Shown here one piece after another: positions 36,150-48,088 of a stretch of 64,000 nucleotides of DNA (positions within the stretch are counted from its first letter, which is position 1; each line of letters starts with the position of its first letter). The stretch covers positions 36,978,929-37,042,928 of the forward strand of contig OU342635.1 in NCBI GenBank assembly GCA_910589415.1, read 5' to 3'. Source of the DNA: Malachius bipustulatus. Its lineage: Eukaryota > Arthropoda > Insecta > Coleoptera > Melyridae. The notes under the pieces were generated by a model. That model saw only the letters and a program-made list of their open reading frames with translations, did no database searches and was not told the origin of the DNA. A program made the translations under genes and the position numbers.

Positions 36150-38880
36150 ACTAGGTACGTGCTCTGGAAGGATCAGTCTTAACAAAAAAATCAGTTATAA
36201 ACAATTTTTTAAGACGTAAAGGTCTCTTAAACTTGACTATTATCGTCATGATTAAGTCTTCCTAATATGAAAGTTGATCGGGTAAAAGTGCCAGAATCAT
36301 GTAAAAGCAGATAAGGTATTTTCCTTTACTGTTAGTTACTATAACAAGGATGAATCGTCTTAAAGCAAGTCACTAAGGGGGAGAAAAATTTCCAGAATCC
36401 TGATGAGATCTTCAAACGCTAACTTATTTGTGGGCCCCCCAATAATCATTATGTGCAAGAGATTAGGAGAAAAATCCTCAAGGTCGTGAAGTTTTATAAG
36501 ATATATTTTTGAAACTGCTATTGAGGATAAACTTTTTCTAAAAAAAAATCAATAATTAAAAGAAAAATGTTCTTCATTAAGAAAAAAATTAAGAGAAAAA
36601 ATTGTCCTAAGCTTGAATCATTTCTTGGACCATCAATTTACCACTATACGTCATAGCCGCTGCTTACCTGAAGAGGATTGGCCCTTTTTTAGATCAGAAT
36701 TATGCGATTTATTTCAACCATGACTTATTTTTGGGATTGATTGGGACTGTTATTAGATAAAATCATTGCAAAAGAGTAAAAAAATGGTAGAAATTCGAGA
36801 TGTTCTAAAATTGACTCATTTTAGGGACTACGTGCCTTTACGCAAGATATTGAGAAAACAATCGTCATGGTTTCAAAAACTATGTTGCGAAATTTTAATA
36901 AAGGTAGCGCATACTTAGAAAGGATTAGCCTTTATAAGAAAATTATACCGAGGGGAAAATTTTTCCTAGAAATCTCCAATTTTTTATACTTTTGGTAGGT
37001 ACTGACTTTTGGATGATAGGTAGGTAACTAATTTACTGATTATAAGACATTAGAAGAAAAATATTCAGGGTCGTAAAAAAATAGTGGCAGTATATTTGAT
37101 AACTCTTTCACACTTAGAAACGATTGTAGTATACCGAGTGTCCCAGACTTAATTGACCAGGCCATATCTCATATACAGGTTGAGATAATCGAGCCGAATA
37201 AAAGGCATATTATTATAATTTTTCAAGCTGTATAACAAGACAGCATGAAAACAACCCCCACTTCAACATCCACTAACTTACAGCCCCCACCCTTAAAAAA
37301 AATGAATAGCACCCTGTATATATTTTTGTATATTCAAAACCACTATTCGATTCTCTATTCTGATGATTTTTCAGATTCAAAATTGGTTGAGAAATAACCA
37401 AGAAAAAGTTCATCAAGGTGGTCATGACGTTTTATCCTAACTTTCTCTGGATGACTTTTGCTGTCAAAATTTATCAATATTTAGTCATAGTTTTTAACTG
37501 TCAGGTGATAGTTATTATTATAATTAAAGTTCAAACAATTTATTTAATAATTCTGATTTATTGGGAAATTTTTAAAAATAAAACAAGAGACAAAGCACTT
37601 TATCATGAACCTTAATGATGACTGTGACCTGCTAATTAAAAACTATGACAAAAATATTGATAAATTTTGACAGCTAAAGTCATTCAGAGAAAGTTCAGAT
37701 AAAAAGTCATGACCACCTTGATGAACCTTCTCTTGGTTATTTCTCAACCAATTTTGAATCTGAAAAATCATCTGAATAGAGAATCGAATACTGGTTTTGA
37801 ATATACAAAAATTAATATACAGGGTGCTATTCATTTTTTTTAAGGGTGGAGGCTGTAACTTAGGGGATGTTGGAGTGGGGGTTGTTTTCATGCTGTCATG
37901 TTATACAGCTTGAAAAATTATAATAATATTCCTTTTATTCGGCTCGATTATCTCAACCTGTATATGAGATATGGCCTGGTCAATTAAGTCTGGGACACCC
38001 GGTATATATAAAAACTTTAATTAATATATTTGAGTGAATCAGAACTAGTGAAAAAATCCCAAAAATCTGAGATCTTCTAATTTTATGGATAACTTCTAAT
38101 TGCTCATTATTCTCGAAAGATTCGAAACAAATTGAGTTAGGTCATTTTTGATAACTGCTGCTTGCTGCTTACTAGAAGCAGATCAATCTGTATTACAAAA
38201 AATCAATACTTGATGAGAGAAATTTTTTCCAGAAATCGGGAGTCTTCTCAAATTACTTACCTACCTTATTGCGACTTCTAATGAATCATCACCATATGCA
38301 AAAGATTTGGAGAAAAAACCTCATTATCGGAAAAACTAGGTTTGAAAAACCCAACTGAGAAGATTGGTAAATTTCAAATAAACGCTCCATACTTAAAAAG
38401 GATCAGCCTTTATAACAATTTTTTTTTTTTTGTAAATGAAAAAACAAATCAGTGTTGGCGAGGAAAATTTTTTATAAATTCACGATCTTCTCAATTTGAC
38501 TCACTTTCTTTACTCACATTTATCTGTTTACGCAAGAGATTAAGAAAACAATTCTCATGGTTGCAAAAACTAAGTTGTGAAATTTCAAATAAACGCTCCA
38601 TACTTCGAAAGGATCAACTTTAGAAATATACTGGGGAGAAAAATTTTCCTAGAAATTTGGAAGCTTTTAAGCTTCACTGATTTTTAGGGCTTCTAATTAT
38701 AAGGGATTAGGAGAAAAATCTTCACGATCGTAAAAATTGAGTGGCGATATATTTGATAACTCCTTACTAAATTTCCCTATGTCGCAAAAATTTAGTTAGG
38801 GTATTTTTGATAACTCCTTCTTGAGTTGGCGAGCATAATTTTCCCAAAACCTGGGATCTTCATTAAAAAAAATTATTACC
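36150..38880. repeat. Decayed tandem-repeat field
   Basis: Recurrent blocks appear in the same order: an A-rich AGAAAATTTTTCCAGAAATC block, a CTTCTAATT block, GATTAGGAGAAAAATC (for example 36463, 37046, 38305, 38705), TTTGATAACTCC (37095, 38150, 38755, 38805) and AAAGGATTAGCCTTTATAA (36918, 38396, 38607). Spacing is about 160-240 bp, so roughly ten diverged units. It is interrupted by a foldback at 37131-38006. It begins shortly after the EB/LDLa 3' end. Confidence 0.75.
37131..38006. mobile_element. Foldback element with long terminal inverted repeats
   Basis: The left end is ATACCGAGTGTCCCAGACTT and the right end is AAGTCTGGGACACCCGGTAT. Arms of about 370 bp are well conserved, with inner CACCCTGTATAT / ATATACAGGGTG ends (about 37311 and 37815) at matching depth. 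The loop is about 130 bp (37500-37630). It sits inside the tandem-repeat field. Confidence 0.93.
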
Positions 38881-39920
38881 TTTCTTGAGGTGATAATTTA
38901 ACCTCTAAATTTTCTATCTGAAACGAGATGCCATAATTATTAGTTTGAACTATAAAACTTAATCGTTCCTAACTAATTTTTAATAGACCAGGTCCTAGAA
39001 ACCGTATAGGAACAATAATCCTTTCAACATCAAATCACAATAGTTTCCACTAACGATTCGCCATGTTTATTTTCCAGGTCCTAAATAATAAATTTATCAA
39101 TCCAACTACAGACACGTTTGTAACTCGAAGTTTATCTTTTTGGCTGATGTGTATATGGTGAACACAATGCTGGTTCTTACATAAGCTGATTTATCAGCGA
39201 GAATATTTTACTACAGGATGTGCGTGGTGTGAATGTCAGTTTTATCAAAATTAGAATTGTAATCAATTATTTTAACATGAATGAATGGTGATGGTGATGG
39301 TGCTGGTGCTGGTGCTGGTGCGAGATTTTTCGTCAATTTTTCGAATTTCTCTTTTAACAAGCAGTGTTTTTGACCTTTTGTGAAATAGCTAAGCAGCTTC
39401 CAATCAATATTGTAAGTACCTAGAAAGTACTTTTATTTCTAACTTTTCTTTACTCAAACAGAGGGAATCAAAGATACAGAGAAAACGGTAATTTTTTCAG
39501 TTTAACGTAAAATGAAACCCTTAAAATTTTAACACAATAGACTTTACATATCGTCTTAGCGTCAAGAATCTATTAACAAATATTTTTAGGAGCTTCTTTT
39601 TATGTCTCAGTGAAATCCAGTGCTATGTTTAATTAGTGTGTTTATGTTGTTAGATTATTAAGTTGATAATAAATAATCATCTATAACTACCTAGTGCTTT
39701 CTATAAATGATGGTTTTGTCTAAAAATATTACAGAAGTTTTCTACCTCAAGCATAATATGCTTGAATTAGATTACTAATCCACTTTTAATCCTTAATAAA
39801 ACGGTAAGTAATTTCCGTAATTTAGAATGACGGTAAGTAAAAAGATTAAAATCATTTTTCAAATCTTATTTATTTTTTTATTTGTGCGAGTAGTGTATAA
39901 GAGTTTCTTATCATTGATAA
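38881..39920. other. No gene recognised
   Basis: AT-rich sequence with one microsatellite at 39285. Confidence 0.5.
39285..39320. repeat. Hexanucleotide microsatellite
   Basis: Three ATGGTG units are followed by three CTGGTG units, ending CGAG. Confidence 0.85.
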
Positions 39921-40366
39921 TGCAGGGTGTTTGATAACTGAACAGCCAAAATCGAGCATCATGTATAAAATCGTATTTTAAGCATAAAAGAGAGAACTTT
40001 TTTTCAAGATGAGGCCTTGTTTAGGAAATATTTCCAAAAATGTTGCTCAGTTACTGAATAAAACATAATATCTTTATTGCGGCCTTAGTTTTACATTTTT
40101 GGAAATATTTCGCAAACGAGGCCTCATTTTGAAAAAAGTAATTCTCTTTTATGCTTAAAATACAATTTTATACATGGCGTTCGATTTTGACTGTCCAGTT
40201 ACTAAAAAAAAAGGTAGGTATTTTTTTTTTAATTTTTGGAAATTTAAAACGAGGCTTCCTAAACGAGGCTTCATCTTGAAAAGAGTTACCCCCTCTTTTA
40301 TGCACTTAAAATACGATTTTATATGACGTTCGATTTTTGCTGTCCAGTTACAAAACACCCTGTATA
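39921..40366. mobile_element. Foldback with one left and two right arms
   Basis: The left end is GCAGGGTGTTTGATAACTG and the right end is CAGTTACAAAACACCCTGTATA. The left-arm sequence (CAGCCAAAATCGA, AAATCGTATTTTAAGCATAAAAGAG, GATGAGGCCT) recurs in inverse orientation at about 40085-40203. It recurs again at about 40245-40362, separated by a poly-A/T spacer. Confidence 0.85.
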
Positions 40367-40569
40367 ATAATTGGAAAAGCACCTGAAGACGGTCACATAA
40401 CCGAAAGATGTTGGGCCTACAAATCTAGCAAGTCACACATTTTGGGAAAGTGCACTGTTTCTTATTTTTATCCATATACCTAATCATGGATCACATCTTT
40501 TTTATCAAATAGCTAAGCCGGTTTTATTTTTGTTCAGTTCATTGAGAGCATTTTATTATGGCTGAGAAA

Positions 40570-41060
40570 TACAGGATGTTTCACCTGTAACAAAAATACA
40601 GAAAAGTTGTATTTTGCGGTTTTAGCTTTATCCGAGTCTAAAGAAAATATTTTGAAAACTGAGGTACTTTCGCGGTTATACCGGAGAAGTGGTTATCAAC
40701 CAGGACACCTGTATATTAATACATTTTTATATTGCCCGAAAACATCGAATAGGTACGGTAGTTTTCACAGTTGCATTTTAAAGTTTTACATGAGATATAA
40801 ACAAATGAGAATCGTTATTTTGTTAAGATTGAAAATACGCATCTGTTGCTGAAATTACACGTTTTAATAATTATTATTCTGGTTAGCCATTTTCGAGAAA
40901 AGTGAGAAAAAGATTTCAATTTATTGCACTTCATGTTCAATGTTCATTATTGCTTTGATTTTGAGGTAAATGACGAAAATTACATCACAGTGAAAACAAA
41001 ACAATGATAATGTCACAAATTACAAACTTGTACTTGATTTTCTCGAAAATGGCTCAACAG
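40570..41060. mobile_element. Short TACAGGATG element and adjoining foldback fragment
   Basis: 40570-40715 has inverted-like ends TACAGGATGTTTCACC and GGACACCTGTATA. The following sequence, with TAGTTTTCAC, GAGATATAAACAAATGAGAATCG and an inverted pair of CATTTTCGAGAAAA (40891 and 41040), is related to parts of the foldback at 59368-60230. Confidence 0.6.
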
Positions 41061-41628
41061 ACTTAAAATCTAACTGCATCAACTGAAGAAGCTCATCAAT
41101 CATAACAAATTAATAATTTCTAAATTTTTATACACATGCGCCATCAATAGAAAACTGTAATTTGGTGGTAAAGTGGCGAAAAACATTGATATTTTCATGA
41201 ACAAGTGTAGAAAACGCCCCTAAAAATCAAAATCATAAAAAAACAATATTTTCTAATTAAAAACAAAATCAAATTAATGTAAAACAATTGGAAGTATTTA
41301 TATAAATAAAATAATTTAAATCAAAATTACGAGTGCTACCATGGTTGATTTATGGCATCCTACTAGCACCTACATAAAACCGAAAAGGTAATAATTATTC
41401 AAGTTATCAAATATTGACAATAAGCAATAATTGTTGTTATTCCAGTTCAAAGGCCCTTTGTGTGAATACACCTTCCAAGTCAAGTTTTTTATGAGGTTTT
41501 TTTTGGTCCCTACTGTAACGGAGAGGACCCGGGCCCGTTCATCCGTGGCGAAAAGCCACTGTGATCGTCTATTTACTTCTGGGTTTCCCCTAATAGGACC
41601 GTTGTGTTTTCCTCGTTGTGTTTACCGT
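41061..41628. other. No gene; contains TGTAACGG-start block and hAT target
   Basis: From about 41515 the composition changes (GAGGACCCGGGCCCG), matching the unclassified block that continues after the hAT-like insertion. Confidence 0.4.
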
Positions 41629-43380
41629 TGTCTAGGGATGTCGTACCCGGTCGGAAACGAAACCCGGGTACCCGAAAACAAAACCCGGGTACCTGACGGG
41701 TACCCGAAAAAAAAATTAAAACTACCGGATGTTGAATCGACCACCGGTAATTTTTAAATTACGGTAAAAAACGGCATTTTTGCAAATTCCAGCTTCCCTG
41801 GTTATTTTACAGCAAAAGTATAAGAGACATAAATTGAAGAGAATCAAAAATTACACAAAATGGGTTGCATCAACCAAGCTTAAACTAGAGAAGAATAAAA
41901 AAAATCGAATCAAAAAATAAACTTGAGCATAGTGGGTTCGAATGGGGTACGCAGCGGTCATTATTTCTATTTTATGAGACTGCTGTTTGAATAAGGAGTG
42001 AACACTTGACGCTTAATAACGCGAACAGATTACATTTTATAATCATTCTTTTCCGTGATTTAGTTCTGTATCAATTATTTGAATGATTAGTACATGGTTT
42101 TTTTACGTACTTGGGACTATTATTACCCAGCGATTGGTAGATTAATTAAAATAATAGCAGAGATAACACAGAATGCAGACTTCTATGTATAAAAATTTAA
42201 AAGAATTCCCGTTTTCAAGTGGGTCCTTTCAATTTGTAAACAAACCACTTACTCAAAGGTTAGGGGAAAGGCTAGTAAGTATATCCTAATAGAAAAGGAC
42301 AAAGTACATATCTACCCATTTCACCAAAAGAGACAAACAACAATAATGGAAATATGGGATGACTTCATGAATCAGATTCCAGTGTTGACGCTAATGGGCT
42401 ATAAATCCATAATAAATCACACTTTACGGTTTGAATTTTAGACATTTCTTATTCATTCTTGAAATCTAACAAATTTAATAACATTCCTCTTGTGTTTTAT
42501 TATACCCGGGAAATTAATGAAATTATAGAAATTGCTTACACTTTACCTACTTGCTTGAAATTTCAATGACAGGAACAGTAACAAAAAGATAAAGTACCCA
42601 AGTACCTACTTCTAAGAATAATTGATTATTTACTGCAAACTGATTGAATATTCCTATGATAGGTACCCTGTTATTGTTCTGCCTAAACATGAAGCTTCAA
42701 TAAGAAAATGAAACAGTCAAATATTCAAGTCAATAAAAATCACCCAACAATATGTTCATTTCCGAGAATTTATTGTTTTATTAGGTACCTAAAATCCAAC
42801 CTATAGACAAAGAAGCCTGTTAGAGGAATTAAAAATTTCACAAAACCATAATAGGTATTCGGCCGGCCGAATTCGTATTCGGTATTCGGCAAAAAACGGT
42901 ATTCGTTGCATCCTATTAATTTGCATTAATAATTTTCATCCACTTCACTCCTGATAAGTAGGTATTTCAGGGTTTTTTAGGCGGTCGCTCCGCCTGTTGA
43001 GGGTTTATTTTAATGGTTTTACGAGGTTGCCCATCCTTAAAAAGCAGATTTTTACGTCAAGTCGAGAGTTCTGAAAACCTGTTTGTCCTGCATGTGGACA
43101 TGTGTTTCTAGTGATTCCCTATATTGAATGAATGATAATAAAAGAAGTTCATCGTAGTTTAGAATAGAATGATACATTTTTGAGAGGGTTATTAGTAGTG
43201 AACAGATGTTCTAGATTTGAATTATATTATTATTATGGCTCGTTCTTGTTTTTTTATTATGGTTTCTCTGAAGAACTATCTAAATCTACTATTTATCGGG
43301 TACCCGGTTCTTGAAAATCGGACCCGATTTGGATATCACCCGGGTCTACCCGGGTACCCGGGTACCCGCTGACATCCCTC
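41629..43380. mobile_element. Non-autonomous hAT-like element with 8-bp target-site duplication
   Basis: TTTACCGT occurs at 41621-41628 and 43381-43388, directly adjoining the element. The ends carry AGGGATGTC and its inverse GACATCCCT. Sub-terminal ACCCGGGTACCCG runs are present at both ends (41645-41710 and 43300-43370). An 8-bp duplication with AGGGATGTC-like ends is standard for hAT transposons. The AT-rich interior has no transposase. An ATTCGGCCGGCCGAAT palindrome lies near 42860. Confidence 0.88.
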
Positions 43381-43388
43381 TTTACCGT

Positions 43389-46300
43389 AGTCACCCCTGC
43401 TCTTTGATTGAGGTATGCCAGGATTAGTATGGCCGAAACGGATGCGCAAAAGAACCTACTGAGATTTTTTTCTATTTCGGCGGATTCGAATTTCATTCGG
43501 AAAAGCGGGGAAATTAACGGAGACTTGTTGTTAACTGTGGACTTCCTATCGGATGTCTAAAAGCGAGTGATGAGCGAGAGAATTCGTTTGCAAGGGCGTA
43601 AAATGGTGAAGGGCGAGAGGGGCTGTGATTTTGCATAGAGAGTACAAAACAATGGAAAGCGAATGATGAATCCCTTTCATGCATTTTTCAAACTCCAATC
43701 CATTTCGGATTCCACTCTTTTGCACACCTTATTATTGTGCAAAATCGTGTTTTCTTATTATTTCGTTTTGCTTTTGTTTCGGTTACAGACTACCCGGTAT
43801 ATTGCGGGAATGTCTGTCTGTTTAACTAGTCGACGATTTTCTTTGCCTAATTTCTTTTTCTAGTTTCTTTGATTTCATTTCAAGCAACAGCTTGAATTAA
43901 TTAAAGAATACAACCATGTTGGTTACAGACTACCCGGGATATGGCGGGAATGTCTGTCTTGTTTGCCTATTCAACGTTTTTCTTTGCCTTGCGAGGTTCA
44001 TTCGAGTACAGGGTTGCCACTTCTCCTGAATTTTGATTTCGTATCTTTTATAAAATCGTTCCTTCCGATTCTCTTTTATTTAATGATTTTATTTTCACAG
44101 TTGATTTACCTAGGAGTGAGAATATGTTCCACCTCCGTTTTATTTAATTCATAACCTGGGTGATACTGTATTTAGTTATCACTTTGCATACCTTGTTGTT
44201 ATTTGTGTTGTTCTACCTTTTATTGCACCCGTCGATGCTGCCTCGTCAGGCGACCTTTATGTCACATAATGTTACCTTGCCCTTAGGCATTTGTCACTGT
44301 TATACCTTTTATTGCACCTGTTGATGCGGCCCCGTAAGGTGACTTTTACGTCACATAATTATATTACCTTGCCCTTAGGCCTTTGTCACTGTTTTACCTT
44401 GTGATTTACCTTACTCGTCATTCGAGTGCTTTTCAGATTGAAACCTTAATCAACTGCATTATTGTAGATTTTACTACACACCTTGATTTATTACCCAGAG
44501 CATGTTGGCTCCGTTCTTTCTCTCGAAAATCTTTGTTCCTCAACGTGATTATTAGCTGACCATACTACAGACCACGACTCTTTAACCATTAATCTAGTTA
44601 ATGATTGAAAATGCTGGACTTTTGTTTATCATTCGTGTTTAGGCTTGTTTACAGACAAATTACTTAATCTTTTGTATCGGTACCAGCACACCGGTCCGCC
44701 AGTAACACGAGTACGTCGGCCTATCAACCCAAAGAGCGTAGATAGTATGATGAGAAACATAATAATAGCGTTTGTCACATAAGATTCAGGTGTGTATAAA
44801 ATCTGGTTAGAAGAGATTCGGAAAAACGACCTTATAATGATCAATTTGGTTTTTGAATCTGAATTGGCTTTACCCACTCTCGAGGTCGGTCTAATTTTGG
44901 TGATTTTGATTCTCTATTCGCGGATTTACCTATCCTACACTGCGGCTGTTTTATTGCCCCGTGGCGTTCTACGATTTCCACTTTAAAGAGTCCTGCTCTT
45001 TTTCCGGCCACCTGAGGTCTCCATCTGGACATCGAGATGAATGCCTCCCCCACGTGTGGTAATCGAGTACCTATCATGAATCCTAATCGAATATTGTAAT
45101 GTACTGGTATTTCCTGATAATATATGCGAGTAGCGGGTGCTACATCTGACAACGCTGCCTTGTTCTATCTGGACCTGTTGTATATCGGAGGGTGCTCTGC
45201 TTCATTCACGTTGGTATACAATGAGAGGAATTGCTAACTTTCACTTTCTTAAAGTCGTATAATTTAAAGGGACAGCGGGTGCTTGCCTACATCTGTAATT
45301 TCCTATACGTGAATTTGTAATTGTTTGTTGAAGTATTCCTATTTCCTGCCTAACTTGGTTTATTCCTAATAACGTGTTGCTTTGATTGTTCACAGGTTAT
45401 TTTATTCCTGACCTGGGTCCATTTTCCTCCTAGCTATATCTCGATTTCCTATACCGGGATGAAGTAGGTACCTAATATTATTGGTACTGCCGTCTGTTTA
45501 CTTACTAATTGTTTTGCCTGATTTAAATTGGGACCTGCACACGTGAATGTTGCGAATCGGTTTGATTATTTATTTATGTGGATTTTGTTTTGAAGAGATC
45601 TTCCCTAACTGGTTGTATGTGGAAATTCAACTGGCGTTGGTGGGAGTTTATGAATCAGTATTTATTTATTGATTTGGATTTTGTTTGAAGACTGATTTGT
45701 TCTAACTGATTGTATGTGGAAATTTCCCTAATCGTAAAGGAAAGAGCGTATGGAGTGCATAGAATCTACCATCTCGTTTACGCTCCTTTTGGATAGGAAA
45801 ATTCACGGTTTTTCTCGGTTGATAGACTAGGAAATTTGTAGCGAGTGCATAGAAACTACCATCTCATCTACAAATTTGGTTTAAAGAATGGCAGACCTGG
45901 AGTACGCTAATAAAAGCCGTCTCGTTGATCTTCCAAGCAAGGGTTAAGGAATATGACAGAGCTCGATCGAAGTCTGATCTCACTCTGCCTCGAGCTGCGG
46001 TAAGACGTCTGCTTTTATAGAAGCGGTGGTCCGCTTTCTAAACACCACGCAACAATGCACCTTATTGGCACTGCCCTATACCGTGATTTGTTTCTTATCA
46101 TATTTCCCTAATTACGAGACTTAGCGATTTGACCTCGCGGCTACCTTACTGAATTGTCCTAAACCTGAACTACCTAAATTTTCCTTCAAATCGGTCAACG
46201 CGTTCTGTACCTTTCCATTGTGTCTAGCTATTATAATTACACCGGCTTAACTTTCATTTCGTGTTTTCACCTGCTTGCTTTTTCAGGATGGCGATGAACT

Positions 46301-46730
46301 TTCGGCTATTGCCATTTATTTATTCGTTTTATCGATTGGTGTAATTTTCATTTTCGTGAGTGTGATACCTAACGAGCTACTATTGTCCTTGCAAGAGGTT
46401 ATTGTTTTGATTCATGATTTCACAAAAATCTTCCACCCGGCGGTCTGTTTCTAGGTCAGCTCATCCTTTCGTCACGCGGGTCGAGAGTGTCTTTTATAAA
46501 GACATCTGGCAATGGCTTGCCCTTGCCGCTTTCTCGAAGGACTGAAATGTGACCAGCTAGAGCGATTCTATTTTTCTGAATATTTAATGAGCTGACGGGG
46601 ATCGTTTACTTGATGTAACGGCGGGTGGCTGCGTTTTGATTTCCTAACAATTTTACCTTCAGGTATTTACGTACCTATATTCTCGCACTGTTTGCTTTTT
46701 CGATTTGGGCTGATTTAATGAGGGCGATGG
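43389..46730. repeat. Unclassified non-coding block with local duplications and hairpins
   Basis: Less AT-rich than its surroundings. Local direct repeats: 43781/43921 (GGTTACAGACTACCCGG, spacing 140), 44213/44302 (TACCTTTTATTGCACC, about 89), 45580/45680 (GGATTTTGTTT...TGTATGTGGAAATT), and 45744/45832 hairpins. No long frame with domain character is present. Together with 41515-41628 it was one sequence before the hAT-like insertion. TGTAACGG occurs at 41514 and 46615 and could mark LTR starts. It may be a large LTR-derivative, but this is unproven. Confidence 0.5.
45744..45877. repeat. Pair of hairpins with the same loop and different stems
   Basis: Stem GAGCGTA/TACGCTC (45744-45750, 45779-45785) encloses a loop with GAGTGCATAGAATCTACC. 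Stem AAATTTGTAG/CTACAAATTT (45832-45841, 45868-45877) encloses nearly the same loop, GAGTGCATAGAAACTACC...CATCTCAT. The stems differ in sequence but both pair. Confidence 0.7.
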
Positions 46731-47915
46731 AAATAATTGTCATCCTACCTAGGTGCGATCCATTTCACTACTTTATTAACAAGCAAAGAATTTTATTAGC
46801 TGCTCTTGGAGTTCATAATTAAATTCATCGGATTTTATAGTAGTACCTATGGCATTTTAATTAAAATTCATTTTCTGGTGACCACCTACGAAAATGACAA
46901 ATAGTACACTACTTGGTTACTTCTAAAATGACAAATATCACTCTTGAGTTGAAAAGTAAAATATCACACGAGGGTGGTATGTATATTAAGTATAAATGTC
47001 ATTAAGTTAGTGTATTATACATCTTAGGTTAGGCAGTGTTTTATGAATTTTTGAATAATTCTACATTTTTCCTGGTTTTTATGTAATAATTTTAATGATG
47101 TAGACCCAAAGCAATAAAATCCAAAAGTTTATCTGACGTTTTCAAAATAGTGATTTCAATTAAAGCACACATTCATATTGGAGCCAATCTTATTGTTATC
47201 CTCGATATAAAAAATGCAAAAATAAGTAACAAAGACAAATCTCTCTACATATTTTTGGAAACTCCATTATACAATTTAAATTGTAGTTAATAATAGTATG
47301 ATCTACTTTCAATTTCTACAATTCTAAATTGTTGTTATTTTAAGTTTTTCTAATTTTATTCAATCAATAGTTTTCTTTGTAAAGTTTTCAAATAAAAGTA
47401 TTATTTTTTTTAAATGTGCATTAATCTGAGGTGGTAGGAAAAATAGTGTACATTACTTGTGTGGAAAGTGTCATTTCATACTCGTGGGATTGTTATACTC
47501 GGCTGACATACGTTAACAATTTCCCACTAGTGTGAAATGGATCACTTTCCACACTAGTAATGTAATATATTCTATTACAATCAATTTTGAACTTCTTAGT
47601 GGAAATATACACTTGCGAGCAAAAAAGTCATCCCACCCTAAATTTTTGGCTGCATTCAAAATGTCCTAGCTCCTGGCAAAAGTCTTATTTCTAAAAAAAT
47701 GTCTAATCCTAGGTTAATAGCTGACGACTATCAAGCGCTTGACGTAGTTTTTGAACAAGCTCTTCATGTTTGTTATACAGAGCTTATGTTGCAAAAATTT
47801 GAAAGTTGGGGTAACTCCCTGTCTTGAAAAAAAGTTGAGCTTTTGCCAACTACATCATTTCTAATTGTAATTCAGAAAGACAATTATTATTAAATTTGAT
47901 TATTTTTATTGAATT
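46731..47915. other. No gene recognised
   Basis: AT-rich. A CACTTGCGAGCAAAAAAGTC sequence at 47610 resembles a Tc1-like terminus, but no partner end was found except possibly in the hairpin that follows. Confidence 0.4.
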
Positions 47916-47917
47916 AG

Positions 47918-48088
47918 TTGTTAAATGTTCTTCTTTGTTTTGGGTTTTAGGTTCGATATTAAAATATTATTTTTCAAAAATATTTTTATAAAAATATCTC
48001 GAAACGTTTCATTTTTATAAAAATATTTTTGAAAAATAATATTTTAATATCGAACCTAAAACCCTAAACAAAGAAGAACATTTAACAA
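47918..48088. repeat. Hairpin with about 78-bp arms
   Basis: The left arm contains TTAAATGTTCTTCTTTGTTT...GGTTCGATATTAAAATATT and the right arm is its reverse complement, with only a few mismatches. The loop is about 14 nt. It may be the core of a deleted Tc1-like foldback. Confidence 0.85.

Noticed and set aside
44629..45152. Several 64-103 codon frames on both strands
   Set aside because: Mutually overlapping, no domain, within the structured non-coding block.
43781..46060. Repeated short motifs considered as a CRISPR-like array
   Set aside because: Spacing is irregular, repeats are long and imperfect, and the genome is eukaryotic.
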